A DNA stretch of 64,000 nt from JANXQZ01 sp038225555 (GTDB lineage: Bacteria; Acidobacteriota; Terriglobia; Bryobacterales; Bryobacteraceae), in assembly GCA_038225555.1 (NCBI GenBank), contig JBBRRB010000027.1, positions 24,854 to 88,853 on the forward strand, written 5' to 3'. The position numbers and the translations under genes were made by a program. This document shows, one piece after another, positions 26,636-35,592 of this stretch (position 1 is its first letter; each line of letters starts with the position of its first letter). The notes beneath the pieces were generated by a model. It did no database searches and was not told the origin of the DNA. It saw only the letters and a list, made by a program, of their open reading frames with translations.

Positions 26636-28413
26636 ACGCGGCCAGCCTTCGGTTTGAGCACGTTTTTCAATCTCCGTTCCAGGTCTTCGGGCAGGTCTCC
26701 GATCTGCTGCGCCACTCTCTTCCGAAGCGGCTGGTCCTTCAGGAGCAGACGGGCCAGAGCACGCGTGTAGGCGTTGCGCGAGGTTGGGTTGTTGAAGGCG
26801 TAAGTGATGTCGCGAGCCTTAGGGTCCAGCACGTTATGATCGCGCAGGCACTCGATCAAGCGGTCCTGCGAGCTGGCCGTGAGGAAGCTCAGCGCGTCAC
26901 CCAGGGCAAAGTATTTGTCTGCGAAACTTTCCGCGAATCGGGCTCCGTCCTGCTGGTAGTGAGCCTTCACCAGTTCGTCCATTTCGGCGCGGGAGTCGGC
27001 CGTATTCTGCTTGGCGAATTTGGCGCCCGTGTCTGCGGCAACTTGGTCGACTGTATCCGGGTCTGAATCGAACAGGAGCTTTCTCAACGCCTCGCGCAGA
27101 GGGAGCGTTTTGGGTTCGTTCTGCACTACGCTCTTCATCTTGCGGGTGTCGCGGCGCAATGCTTCGGCACCGAGCGAAGGCGCGAGCAGCATCCAGGTTT
27201 CCTCGTCCTGCTGAAACTTGTTCCATTCGGTCAGCTTTTCATCGCTGCCAGGAAGGGCTGCAAGTGCATGTTGGACTAGAGCTTGGCGCTCCTCGGGCGC
27301 GACCGGGGCGAGTTGCTCGAGCGCATCCGAGAGGCTCTTGCGCACGTCGGAGCGCAAACTATCCAGATAATCGAGCCACATTCTGACGCGCAGCTCCCGT
27401 GGAATTGGCAACCCTTTGGGTACGCGCTTGGGCGGGCTGCCGAACCGGCGCAGCTCGGCCATAACGGCCTCAGGGTGGAGCCGCTCGGCGACGCCGGAAT
27501 CCAGTTTGCGCGCTTTTTGCAAAACGAACCCAATTAGCAGGGCGCTGGCTTTTGGTCCTAGCGGGTCGCTGCCGCGCGTGAGGAGTTTGGAGATGGCTTG
27601 ATCGATTTCAGGCTGGAGTGCACGGGCGTTTCCGGCGCGTTCGATCAGTTCATCGCTCGGCCCTGGGGCGGTCTCGATCTCGCGCAGAAGCAGGATCGCA
27701 TCGAAGTAATCCGTCGGATTTTCGTCCCAGGTCCAGAGCGGACGTTGCGCTTGGGGGTGCGGTTGCCAAGCCTCCAGCAAGCGGCGTCCGGTCTCGATCC
27801 ATGGTGCTGGATCCACCGCGACTTGATCGTCGATAACCAGATTCGCTCCGAGCGCTTTCCCATGAGCCGAACCGCCGCCGACTAGCCATCCCCGACTCGC
27901 GCGAAAGCAGACTGGCAAAGCTGCAAAGGCTGCGGCGAAGGCTCCGGGATCGGGCCGATTTGAAGATCCCACTAAGACTGGCTCCAGCGCGCTCGCGGCT
28001 ACCAGGTTCGACAGAGGCGAAAGCTTAGGCACTGCGGACTCACCGTTTACTCCGCCCGCCACTCGTTCTAACGCCTCCGAGGAACAAGTCTCCGGGTTTT
28101 GAAACAGCAGGTCCGGGTTTGCCAGCAACAGCGCTTCCACCAAGGCAGCGGCATTCCACCCGAACCGCTCCCAGACGGGCTCCCCCGGATCCAGCAACAG
28201 GGAAAACGGATAGCCGCCGCGCTGTTCGACATTCTGCCGCTGCCGAAAAATCAGAAAGGGCTGCGACTCGATCACGCCCATGCCATAGCACCACGTGTTT
28301 GCAGCCAAGCCATAACTATCCCGCAGCGTGGCTTCCGGAATGGCTGGCCACTGGCCAATCCTGCGGCGCTCGCTGAAACTCGTGCCGCCGTACGCAAGCA
28401 GGCGCGCGGGCAT
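26632..28413 (-). CDS. GAP1-like partner of the GTPase
   Basis: About 593 residues from ATG 28413, which shares its A with the GTPase stop (TAATG); a longer frame from 28461 is less likely. No signal peptide or membrane helix. The N-terminal ~130 residues (LLAYGGTSFSERRRIGQW, YGLAANTWCYGMGV, GGYPFSLLLDPGEPVW) look like the N-terminal domain of GTPase-associated protein 1 (GAP1) from predicted NTP-dependent conflict systems. The rest is all-helical, rich in Leu, Ala and Arg, with no motif I recognise. The assignment rests on faint sequence pattern plus the neighbouring GTPase. It is coupled by overlap on both sides. Confidence 0.55.
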   Translation of the reverse strand: MPARLLAYGGTSFSERRRIGQWPAIPEATLRDSYGLAANTWCYGMGVIESQPFLIFRQRQNVEQRGGYPFSLLLDPGEPVWERFGWNAAALVEALLLANPDLLFQNPETCSSEALERVAGGVNGESAVPKLSPLSNLVAASALEPVLVGSSNRPDPGAFAAAFAALPVCFRASRGWLVGGGSAHGKALGANLVIDDQVAVDPAPWIETGRRLLEAWQPHPQAQRPLWTWDENPTDYFDAILLLREIETAPGPSDELIERAGNARALQPEIDQAISKLLTRGSDPLGPKASALLIGFVLQKARKLDSGVAERLHPEAVMAELRRFGSPPKRVPKGLPIPRELRVRMWLDYLDSLRSDVRKSLSDALEQLAPVAPEERQALVQHALAALPGSDEKLTEWNKFQQDEETWMLLAPSLGAEALRRDTRKMKSVVQNEPKTLPLREALRKLLFDSDPDTVDQVAADTGAKFAKQNTADSRAEMDELVKAHYQQDGARFAESFADKYFALGDALSFLTASSQDRLIECLRDHNVLDPKARDITYAFNNPTSRNAYTRALARLLLKDQPLRKRVAQQIGDLPEDLERRLKNVLKPKAGRV

Positions 28414-29699
28414 TATTTCCCTTTCTTCTTCTTGGGAGCGAAGCGCCCGTCCAGGCACCACGTGACGAACCTGCGAAGGCCAAAAGTCTGAGGCAGCTTG
28501 CCAGGATCGGTGTCGTTCAAGCCCTCCGTCCAGACCAGAAAGACCTCCACATCGGCGAGTTGATGCGCTAGATCGCGCTCGGCTGGAAGAGCGTTCGTAT
28601 CACCTAGCCAGCGCAACAGGAGCTTCTTCTCGGCTTCCGGTTCGACTGCCTCCCCGGCGCGCAGCTTTGCAATCAACTCGCGCTCGGCAGGCAGCAACAG
28701 ATCGTCCTCGATCAGGTCGACCTTCGTCACGATAAGGCATTTGCGATTCGCCGCGATGGTGTCCAGGCGTTCGCTCGCGGTCTTCGCATTGGGCGGCGTG
28801 ACATGGCCCAGGAAGCGCAGTTGCGAGCCGTCCAGCACCACCGCGCCAATGTCCACTGGATCTTTATGTTTTTCCGCAGGCTTTTCGTTGTCTTCGCCCG
28901 CCGTGTCGTAGAAGAGCAGCGAGTGCCAGGGAACCTTCGAGTTCAGCACGTACTTCCAAACCTCTTCGGCCCATTTGCGGTCTTCGACGTTGGCCCGAAA
29001 GAAAGCGGCTTTGATGTTGGCTCGCGTGGGCGGAGTGCCGGCCACCCACTCCGGCGTATTCCGCTGATCGCGCAGCATGCTGAAAGGCAGCAGCGCTTGC
29101 AGGAATTGTTCCTGCGGCTGCTGAACGACTCCTATTCCTTCCGGCGAAACGTACGTGTAATTTTCAACCCGGAACGTGGGTGCGGGCTGAGGCTGCGCGT
29201 ATCCATAGGGCACCAGGGCCATGGTGGCAAGCACGGTTTTCCCGGCGTTCTTGGCTCCCGCGAGGCGGATGGTCGCGCCAATCCCCTGGCCTTGGCGCTC
29301 GTCAAGCGAGTACCAGTTGACCGTCCGAAACATGTGCAGCGGGAACCACATCTCCGACGCGTTCGGCTCCATGGCTGCCAGTTCGCGCAAGACGCCGAAG
29401 AGCCAGTGCTGGATGTGGAAGACCTTGCCCTCGCGTTCCAGCGTGTCTTTCTCAGGCACGTCCATAGCGGTGCTGTCGCCTTTCCAGTAAGGATTCTTAG
29501 CGGGGCAGCCAACGTGCCGGAGAAAGACGCCGGTCTGAATCGAGCGCGGGTTTTCGCAGGTCTTCACCTTGCAGAAAATGTCTTTGCGATCGATGTCGAA
29601 CGGGAAGGTCTGCTTCAAGTCGGGATGGCTCAAGCAGACGCGAGCTATTTGTTGGGTCGAGTCCAGCTTCTGAAAGCAGAGCGGACACTTCACCGGCAT
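28413..29699 (-). CDS. zinc-ribbon GTPase resembling Double-GTPase 2
   Basis: 428 residues. The N-terminus carries cysteines in a zinc-ribbon arrangement (C5-x-x-C8, C22, C43, C48, C65). The GTPase core follows: P-loop G148-AKNAGK-T155, DTAGED at 265-270 (G3), and TKVD at 325-328 (G4). The zinc ribbon followed by a TRAFAC-type GTPase is the layout I associate with Double-GTPase 2 proteins of predicted GTPase/GAP1 systems. A long spacer (about 160-250) between P-loop and G3 fits that family. It overlaps the patatin gene by 10 bases and couples to its partner by TAATG. Its likely job is a GTP-dependent switch for the downstream membrane synthase (inference). Confidence 0.72.
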   Translation of the reverse strand: MPVKCPLCFQKLDSTQQIARVCLSHPDLKQTFPFDIDRKDIFCKVKTCENPRSIQTGVFLRHVGCPAKNPYWKGDSTAMDVPEKDTLEREGKVFHIQHWLFGVLRELAAMEPNASEMWFPLHMFRTVNWYSLDERQGQGIGATIRLAGAKNAGKTVLATMALVPYGYAQPQPAPTFRVENYTYVSPEGIGVVQQPQEQFLQALLPFSMLRDQRNTPEWVAGTPPTRANIKAAFFRANVEDRKWAEEVWKYVLNSKVPWHSLLFYDTAGEDNEKPAEKHKDPVDIGAVVLDGSQLRFLGHVTPPNAKTASERLDTIAANRKCLIVTKVDLIEDDLLLPAERELIAKLRAGEAVEPEAEKKLLLRWLGDTNALPAERDLAHQLADVEVFLVWTEGLNDTDPGKLPQTFGLRRFVTWCLDGRFAPKKKKGK

Positions 29700-30442
29700 T
29701 GAAGATTTACCTCGATTGCGGACCGGGCGTCCATTTCACCTTGTTCGATCCAGCGCTCGATATTGTTTCGCTTCCAGTACAGGGCGTCTTTCGCCGAACC
29801 TAGTCCGACGGATGCCTGGATGCTAATAACTTCGATCGATTCGGGAACGTGCTGCCTGAAGCGCGCTACCGCCCTGATTGCACTGACCACGGATTTCACG
29901 ATGAGAGGGACATTTGGCAGGACGTTGATGGCGATCACGCGAGTGGCGCCCATCTCCGCAGCGGCCCAAATCGGCAACGCGCATTGCAGTCCTCCATCGG
30001 AATATATGCGCCCGTCAATTCGATGTTGCGAAAAACAGCCCAACATTGCCGTGGAAGCTGCCAGGTGCTGCCAAGTCAGATCGGGACCACGGAACAAGAC
30101 AGGGCGGAGCCGCAGCGTATCCGTTGCGATCAGGCCATAAGGAATGCGCGGACTGAACTGGGCGTGGGTTTGCCGAATTAAGCCTTCGACGGCTGTCGAG
30201 TCCATAAAACCGTGCCAGGGCCGAGTTGGCACGCGCAGCCGGTAGTGGGAGAGGGCCTCGAGCCCAAGCCACATTTCGATGAGGCGATCGGGGGGGCATC
30301 CGCCCGCAATCGCCCATCCGTTGAGTGCGCCGATGGACGCTCCCACCACGATGTCGGGCTGAAGGAACTCAGAGAGCGCTTTCCAGACGCCTGCCTGGTA
30401 AGCTCCAAACATGCCGCCTGCGGACAGAACAAGCGCCGTCAT
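29690..30442 (-). CDS. patatin-like phospholipase
   Basis: 250 residues. A serine hydrolase of the patatin family, likely acting on membrane phospholipid or acyl esters. It has the oxyanion loop GGMFGAYQAG (9-18), nucleophile S36 in GASIG and catalytic Asp149 in YSDGGLQ, the complete Ser-Asp dyad. No signal peptide, so it would act on the inner face. It starts directly after the pgl stop (TGAATG) and ends 10 bases inside the GTPase gene, so it is translated with both. Its position between the sugar genes and the GTPase makes it a candidate effector or part of the same membrane system. Confidence 0.88.
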   Translation of the reverse strand: MTALVLSAGGMFGAYQAGVWKALSEFLQPDIVVGASIGALNGWAIAGGCPPDRLIEMWLGLEALSHYRLRVPTRPWHGFMDSTAVEGLIRQTHAQFSPRIPYGLIATDTLRLRPVLFRGPDLTWQHLAASTAMLGCFSQHRIDGRIYSDGGLQCALPIWAAAEMGATRVIAINVLPNVPLIVKSVVSAIRAVARFRQHVPESIEVISIQASVGLGSAKDALYWKRNNIERWIEQGEMDARSAIEVNLQCR

Positions 30443-31165
30443 TCAATCCATTAACTTCGCGGCTGCCTGGTCGAAGAACCACGTCACACCGCGTCCATGA
30501 TGAGCCGAAATCTGAGCCGGGTACTTCTTGGCATCGTACGGTTCATTGAACACCGCCCGCACCGCTTCGGCTTTGTCTGCTCCCGTCACGAACATCACCG
30601 TGTGCTGGGCAGCCAGCAAAACGCCCGGCAACAACGTGATCCTCCACTGAGTCATCTTTTCGACGTAAACCGCGGCTGCGATATTCTCGCGATCGTCAAT
30701 CAATGGCTCGCCTGGAAACAGACTCGCCGTATGAGCATCCGGCCCCATGCCTCTATGTACGACATCCAGGTGCGGAAGTTCCCCGTTTTTCACTCCGAAG
30801 AAAGCCTGAATATCCTCCGTGTACACCCGAGCCGCTTCGTCTGGCTGAAGTTCCGCATGAACGCGATGGACGTTTTTCTTCGGGATGCGAGCTGGCGTAA
30901 TCAAGCTCTGTTCCGCCATCAGATAGTTGCTTTGAGGATCGGTGGGAGGCACCGCGCGTTCATCCACCCAGAACAGGTGAACGTTTGCCCAATCTAAGTC
31001 CGCGTTGGCCATGACGTCGAACATCAACCGCGGCGACTTCCCGCCTGAGATGGCCAGCGTTGCAGTGGACTCGCCTGAAAGCCTCTCTTCCAACAGCCCC
31101 ACGATAAATTTGCCCGCCGCCGCCGCAGTTTGTCGCTCTTCAGGGTACACATACGGGTGACTCAT
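30443..31165 (-). CDS. pgl: 6-phosphogluconolactonase
   Basis: About 240 residues from ATG 31165, overlapping the opcA stop by ATGA; a longer frame to 31231 is unlikely. It hydrolyses 6-phosphogluconolactone to 6-phosphogluconate. Conserved blocks of the DevB/SOL family are seen: ISGGKSPRLMFDVM, VHLFWVDERAVPPTDPQSNY, DVVHRGMGPDAHTASLFPG, and RITLLPGVLLAAQHTVMFVTG. In most homologues the third block is LLGMGPDGHTASLFPG; here it reads HRGMGPDAHTASLFPG, so the motif is slightly altered. It forms one operon with zwf and opcA. Confidence 0.92.
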   Translation of the reverse strand: MSHPYVYPEERQTAAAAGKFIVGLLEERLSGESTATLAISGGKSPRLMFDVMANADLDWANVHLFWVDERAVPPTDPQSNYLMAEQSLITPARIPKKNVHRVHAELQPDEAARVYTEDIQAFFGVKNGELPHLDVVHRGMGPDAHTASLFPGEPLIDDRENIAAAVYVEKMTQWRITLLPGVLLAAQHTVMFVTGADKAEAVRAVFNEPYDAKKYPAQISAHHGRGVTWFFDQAAAKLMD

Positions 31166-32154
31166 CCGATGCACCTTCGATATATCGGGTCGACTCCGAC
31201 GATGGACAACTCTTCCCGCAGCAAATCGCAATCGCCCAACTTGGGGAAGGACACGCGACGGCTGAGTTGGTTCACGGTCACCTCCGCCATGGACTCCTGA
31301 AGCTCCACCGATGCCACAAAGGCGGGCCCTTCCAGCCGGATGCCACTCACTTCGTAATTGGGCCTGGCGTCCGTGTGCTGCAGGTCAACAGCGACGGAGA
31401 GCGCGTCCCGAAACCACGCCTGCAAGTAATACAGGCAAGTCGGCATCGTCTCCAGACCGAACTGCGTTGGGCCGGCATACGAGATCGTTACGCGTTCCAA
31501 CGTCTTCAGGCGAGCCCGCGTGTTTTCGTTCTCGAAAATCTGGGAGATGGTTGCACGCACGTGCGTGAGCCGGGTCCAAGCGAGATCCGCTACGTTTCGT
31601 CCGCCCGAGATGAATCCCCGGATGAAGTTCAGCGCGCCGAGCGGATCGGCGAAGCCGGAGGAATCCATGATGATTTTCTCGGTCAGCTCAAAAAGCTGTT
31701 GAAAGGCAGGGTCGCGGCACAGCTTTTCGCTGCGGCACCACAGCACAACGGGCAGGTCGGGCGCCATGATACCCAGCACCAGCTTGGGAAGATCGGCGAT
31801 TCGCGACTGCGAGGCCGTAATCTCAATCTCTTCGCAGCAAATCTGCTGGCGCCGTCCGAACGGCATCCAGCATTGGGCGAAAACGCGCGCATCCAGCCCG
31901 GCGGTCTCGTCGGGATTAACCCTCATCACGATGACGCGGCTGGGATGCTGATGCATCAGGTTTGCGATCGTCTCTCCTACAGATTGGGCGTCGGCGTCCC
32001 CTTCCACCGTCGCGATCAAGGTCATCGCACAAGCGCGTAGAACGCCCGCCGAACCTTTCCGGCTGTCCTCCTTCCCCAGATCGCTCCAGAGCTTCTGGAG
32101 ATCTTTGAGAATCTTTTCGGGCTTGATTTGTTCGGGCTTAGTGCTGGCGGTCAT
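31162..32154 (-). CDS. opcA: glucose-6-phosphate dehydrogenase assembly protein OpcA
   Basis: 330 residues. OpcA binds and activates glucose-6-phosphate dehydrogenase in cyanobacteria, actinobacteria and others. The central block CCEEIEITASQSRIADLPKLVLGIMAPDLPVVLWCR and the serine-rich LIATVEGD region match the family. It starts with the TAATG overlap of the zwf stop and ends in ATGA overlap with pgl. Its presence suggests that the dehydrogenase here is controlled by a redox-linked or assembly partner. Confidence 0.88.
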   Translation of the reverse strand: MTASTKPEQIKPEKILKDLQKLWSDLGKEDSRKGSAGVLRACAMTLIATVEGDADAQSVGETIANLMHQHPSRVIVMRVNPDETAGLDARVFAQCWMPFGRRQQICCEEIEITASQSRIADLPKLVLGIMAPDLPVVLWCRSEKLCRDPAFQQLFELTEKIIMDSSGFADPLGALNFIRGFISGGRNVADLAWTRLTHVRATISQIFENENTRARLKTLERVTISYAGPTQFGLETMPTCLYYLQAWFRDALSVAVDLQHTDARPNYEVSGIRLEGPAFVASVELQESMAEVTVNQLSRRVSFPKLGDCDLLREELSIVGVDPIYRRCIG

Positions 32155-33686
32155 TAAGGAACCCTCCAGGTGTGGCCGTGCTGCGCGAGCATGTCATCCG
32201 ACGCTTTTGGACCCCAGGTTCCAGCGGCATAGTTCGGGAAGTCGAACTTGGTGTTGCCCCACACCTCCAGAATAGGCTGAACCACGGTCCAACTCGCGTC
32301 CACCATGTCCTGCCGGGTATACAGCGTCGCATCGCCGGCCATGGCGTCGAGCAGAAGCGTCTCGTAGGCCGTGGGCGAGCGGGCCCCGAAACTGGTGCCG
32401 TAGTTGAAATCCATCGAAACCGGGCGCAACTGCATGCCGCTGCCTGGCTCCTTCGAAACGAATCGCAGGGAGATGCCCTCTTCGGGCTGGATGCGAAGGA
32501 TCAGCAGATTTGGGCGGCCGGGCGCGGTAGCGCCGGGCGACGCAGCCGCGAAAGGGGAATGCGGCGCAGGGTTAAACTGGATCGCGATATCGGTGACGCG
32601 CTTCGGCAGACGCTTGCCGGTTCGGATGTAGAAAGGCACGCCCGCCCAGCGCCAGTTGTCGGCGAAGAAGGTGACTGCGGCGTAGGTGTCGGTTTGCGCT
32701 TGCGGATCGACGCCGGGCTCCTGGCGGAATCCCACAACTTCCTCGGTGCCGATGCTAGCCGGTCCGTACTGACCGGCTACGGCATTTTTGAGAACGGCAT
32801 CCGGCTTCATGATGCGCAGCGAGCGCAGAAACTTCGCCCTTTCATCGCGCACCGCGTTGGCTTCGAACACCGCCGCGGGCTCCATGCCGATAGTGGCCAG
32901 AACCTGCGCGAGGTGATTCTGGATCATGTCCCGCAACGCTCCGGCTTCCTGGTAATAAGCTCCTCGGCCTTCCACGCCGATCGACTCCGCCGCCGTGATC
33001 TGCACGTGATTGATATAGCGCCGATTCCACAGCGGCTCGAAAATGCCGTTGCCGAAGCGGAAGGCGAGAATGTTCTGAACTGTCTCTTTCCCTAAATAGT
33101 GGTCGATGCGATAAACCTGATTCTCTTCGAACTTCTGATGAATTTCGTCGTTCAAGTTGCGGGCGCTGGTCAAGTCATGCCCGAAGGGCTTCTCGATGAT
33201 GATCCGCCGCCATCCGTTTCCATGCTGCAAGTCCGCCGCTCCGAGCGCGTTCGCGACGGGGCCATAATAGCTAGGCTGCGTCGAAAGATAGAAGAGCACG
33301 TTGCCGGCAGTTTGATGCGTCTTCTCGATTTCGGCAAGCTTGTCGGAGATTTCGGAGTAGAGCTTGGGGTCGTTCAAATCGCCCGCGATGTAGAAGAGAT
33401 TCTTGGCGAAGCTCTCCCAGAGATCGGCTTCGAAGGGGCTGTCTTCCAAAAACTTTTCGACGGACTCGCGCATTTTCTCGCGAAACTGATCGTCCGACAT
33501 GGCGGTGCGGGAGTTTCCGATCACCGCGAAACTGGGAGGAATTCTGCGTTCGTAAGCTAATCGGTAGAGAGCTGGGAGGAGCTTGCGTTTGGTTAGATCG
33601 CCGTTTGCCCCGAAGATGACTACCGCGCAAGGAGGGGCACGCTTTTCGAATCGGAGCGGGTCGTTAAACGGATTCGCATCAGCCAT
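32154..33686 (-). CDS. zwf: glucose-6-phosphate 1-dehydrogenase
   Basis: 510 residues, full length. It catalyses the first oxidative pentose-phosphate step and gives NADPH. Visible features are the coenzyme fold GANGDLTKRKLLPAL (26-40), EKPFGHD (165-171), and the active-site RIDHYLGKE (193-201). C-terminal blocks FYIRTGKRLPKRVTDIAI and DAMAGDATLYTRQDMVDASW also match. It is the first gene of a seven-gene minus-strand string (zwf, opcA, pgl, patatin, GTPase, GAP1-like, SEDS-PBP). The region upstream, shared with the divergent brnTA promoter, is 98 bases and contains a GCTGCT/AGCAGC inverted repeat (33730-33747). Confidence 0.96.
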   Translation of the reverse strand: MADANPFNDPLRFEKRAPPCAVVIFGANGDLTKRKLLPALYRLAYERRIPPSFAVIGNSRTAMSDDQFREKMRESVEKFLEDSPFEADLWESFAKNLFYIAGDLNDPKLYSEISDKLAEIEKTHQTAGNVLFYLSTQPSYYGPVANALGAADLQHGNGWRRIIIEKPFGHDLTSARNLNDEIHQKFEENQVYRIDHYLGKETVQNILAFRFGNGIFEPLWNRRYINHVQITAAESIGVEGRGAYYQEAGALRDMIQNHLAQVLATIGMEPAAVFEANAVRDERAKFLRSLRIMKPDAVLKNAVAGQYGPASIGTEEVVGFRQEPGVDPQAQTDTYAAVTFFADNWRWAGVPFYIRTGKRLPKRVTDIAIQFNPAPHSPFAAASPGATAPGRPNLLILRIQPEEGISLRFVSKEPGSGMQLRPVSMDFNYGTSFGARSPTAYETLLLDAMAGDATLYTRQDMVDASWTVVQPILEVWGNTKFDFPNYAAGTWGPKASDDMLAQHGHTWRVP

Positions 33687-33784
33687 GGAATCAACATAGC
33701 ATTGGGATGACTAGACGAGCCATGTTCGGCTGCTCCGAGAAGCAGCTTGCCTGGATGCTACGACCGTATTGCTAGAATAATGCT

Positions 33785-34081
33785 GTGGGCAATATCAGGT
33801 TTGCCTGGGACCCGCGCAAGGGTCGATCTAATCTTATCAAGCACGGCATTTCCTTCGAGGAAGCGCAAACTGTTTTCCTGGACGAAAGTGCGCGCTTGAT
33901 CAATGATCCGGATCATTCGGAGAACGAAGAGCGGTTCGTGCTGCTCGGTTACAGCTTTCACGCGCGTTGTTTGATAGTCAGCCACTGTTACCGGGAATCC
34001 GATTCATGGATCCGCCTGATTTCCGCCAGGCGCGCCACCGCTCGGGAAGAGGAAGTCTATTGGAGGTTCGATGAAAAGTGA
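33785..34081 (+). CDS. brnT: BrnT-type ribonuclease toxin
   Basis: 98 residues, GTG start. BrnT folds like RelE-type RNases and blocks growth when free. The sequence shows FAWDPRKGRSNLIKHGISFEEA at the N-terminus, DPDHSENEERFVLLGYSF, and the C-terminal RLISARRATAREE, all typical. A TAGAAT box (33773-33778) lies just upstream of the start. The antitoxin gene begins 11 bases before its stop, the usual BrnT-BrnA order. Confidence 0.93.
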   Translation: MGNIRFAWDPRKGRSNLIKHGISFEEAQTVFLDESARLINDPDHSENEERFVLLGYSFHARCLIVSHCYRESDSWIRLISARRATAREEEVYWRFDEK

Positions 34082-34310
34082 ATACGATTTTTCCAAGTCG
34101 CGTAAAAATCCTTATGCTAGTCGGCTCAAACGCCAAGTGACGATTCGGCTCGATATCGATGCGGTGAACTATTTCAAAGAAATGGCTGCGGAGTTGGGGA
34201 TGCCGTATCAAAACCTGATCAATCTTTTCTTGAGGGACTGCGCCGTGCAGAAACGGCGTCCCGTCATTCAGTGGCCTCAGGAAGCTTCGAAGCGGCCCGA
34301 CAAGGGCTGA
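34071..34310 (+). CDS. brnA: BrnA-type antitoxin
   Basis: 79 residues overlapping brnT by 11 bases. The segment QVTIRLDIDAVNYFKEMAAELGMPYQNLIN is the ribbon-helix-helix part of BrnA antitoxins, which dimerise, bind BrnT and repress the operon. The N-terminus (DFSKSRKNPYASRLKRQ) provides the basic toxin-binding arm. Confidence 0.92.
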   Translation: MKSEYDFSKSRKNPYASRLKRQVTIRLDIDAVNYFKEMAAELGMPYQNLINLFLRDCAVQKRRPVIQWPQEASKRPDKG

Positions 34311-34342
34311 AGAGTAGCTGGCATAAATCGTCCGCCAGGCCA

Positions 34343-34861
34343 CTAAATCTTGGTGATTGCCACCGTGATCTCATAATGCCGATCGGCCGACGGATCATCC
34401 AACGTCACCACGCGAGTGGCTGCTGCGAGCGGAATCGGCGCGCTCATTTCAGACCGAACGCTCTGAATCAGAGGCATGTTTCCGCCCGGAGTGCGTTTGA
34501 GCTCCGCACTGAGATCCATCTTGCTCGCGACGTTCATGGTCGAACTGACCTCGAATTTCGCATCCATCGAGACCTGCGGGCCTTTCTCGCGAAGGCGGCA
34601 ACTGATGATCACGCCCACGTCGGCGTAGTTGAACTTATCTTTCTCCACAGTGTAAGGCACCTTGGATCCTGCCGAGATCTTGCCCCATGAATTTGGCTCG
34701 AGCAGAAGCGAATAATGCCGGTCCTTCGGCTGGGATGCAAGGGTTGTTTCGTGGATCGTGAAGTCTACCCGGTAGACGTTGTCGATAGAAGTCTTCTCTT
34801 CGGCGGAAAGCGGCAGGACCGCCGCGACCGCTAGAATCGAGATGATGAACGAGCTTCGCAT
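34343..34861 (-). CDS. secreted hypothetical protein
   Basis: 172 residues with a signal peptide (MRSSFIISILAVAAVLPLSAEE). The mature part is all-beta in appearance, with repeated phrases such as VDFTIHETTLASQPKDRHYSL and GVIISCRLREKG, and ends in HYEITVAITKI. I recognise a family of exported Acidobacteriota proteins with this pattern but no function. It is divergent from msrA (78-base gap) and convergent with brnA. Confidence 0.6.
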   Translation of the reverse strand: MRSSFIISILAVAAVLPLSAEEKTSIDNVYRVDFTIHETTLASQPKDRHYSLLLEPNSWGKISAGSKVPYTVEKDKFNYADVGVIISCRLREKGPQVSMDAKFEVSSTMNVASKMDLSAELKRTPGGNMPLIQSVRSEMSAPIPLAAATRVVTLDDPSADRHYEITVAITKI

Positions 34862-34939
34862 GCCACATAGGACGAAGCCGTGGCTGCAGACGTGGAATAA
34901 ATCCTCCGTCTGGCAGGATTTATCATCAAAGGAATAGCT

Positions 34940-35581
34940 ATGCTCAAAACACTCTTCGCTTCAACTCTGCTGGCAATCGCGCTAAACGCTGCAACCACCG
35001 TGTCTCTCCCGGATCCGACCGTGGATGTCAAGCCGACGGCCAAGGGCAGCGAGACCGCAGTCCTGGCTGGCGGATGCTTCTGGTGTACCGAAGCGGTTTT
35101 CGATCACGTCATCGGCGTGCAAAAAGTAATCTCCGGTTTCTCGGGCGGTGATGCGGCCTCGGCGCACTACGAGACGGTCGGAGCGGGCAAAACCAACCAC
35201 GCGGAATCGATCGAGGTGCATTTCGACCCCTCGAAAGTCAGCTACGGCACGATTCTCAAGGTGTTCTTTAGTGTCGCGCATGACCCGACTCAGCTAAACA
35301 AACAGGGTCCGGATTGGGGTCGCCAATACCGTTCCGCGATCTTTTACAAGGATGCCGAGCAGAAGCGCATCGCCGAGGCTTACATCACTCAACTGAACGA
35401 CGCCAAGGTATTCGATAAGCCGATCGTCACCGAAGTATCGCCGCTGAAAGGCTTCTACGCGGCGGAAGGTTACCATCAGCATTTCGTCCAGAACAATCCT
35501 AACCATCCCTACGTAATTCAGAACTCTCTCCCCAAGCTGTCGAAGCTGAAGAAACAATTCCCGGAGTTGTGGAAGCCGTAG
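34940..35581 (+). CDS. msrA: exported peptide methionine sulfoxide reductase A
   Basis: 213 residues with an N-terminal signal (MLKTLFASTLLAIALNAAT), so the enzyme works in the periplasm. It repairs methionine-S-sulfoxide in proteins. The catalytic Cys46 lies in GGCFWCTEA. VQKVISGFSGGDAAS, HAESIEVHFDPSKVSYG, and YHQHFVQNNPNHPYV near the C-terminus are conserved. No msrB is adjacent. The next gene begins 12 bases after its stop (ATG 35593). Confidence 0.93.
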   Translation: MLKTLFASTLLAIALNAATTVSLPDPTVDVKPTAKGSETAVLAGGCFWCTEAVFDHVIGVQKVISGFSGGDAASAHYETVGAGKTNHAESIEVHFDPSKVSYGTILKVFFSVAHDPTQLNKQGPDWGRQYRSAIFYKDAEQKRIAEAYITQLNDAKVFDKPIVTEVSPLKGFYAAEGYHQHFVQNNPNHPYVIQNSLPKLSKLKKQFPELWKP

Positions 35582-35592
35582 ACTGTTTGTTG

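Noticed and set aside
28803..29702. Plus-strand open frame of 299 codons
   Set aside because: Antisense shadow of the GTPase gene, which has all G-motifs in the minus frame.
32172..33095. Plus-strand open frame of 307 codons
   Set aside because: Antisense shadow of zwf.
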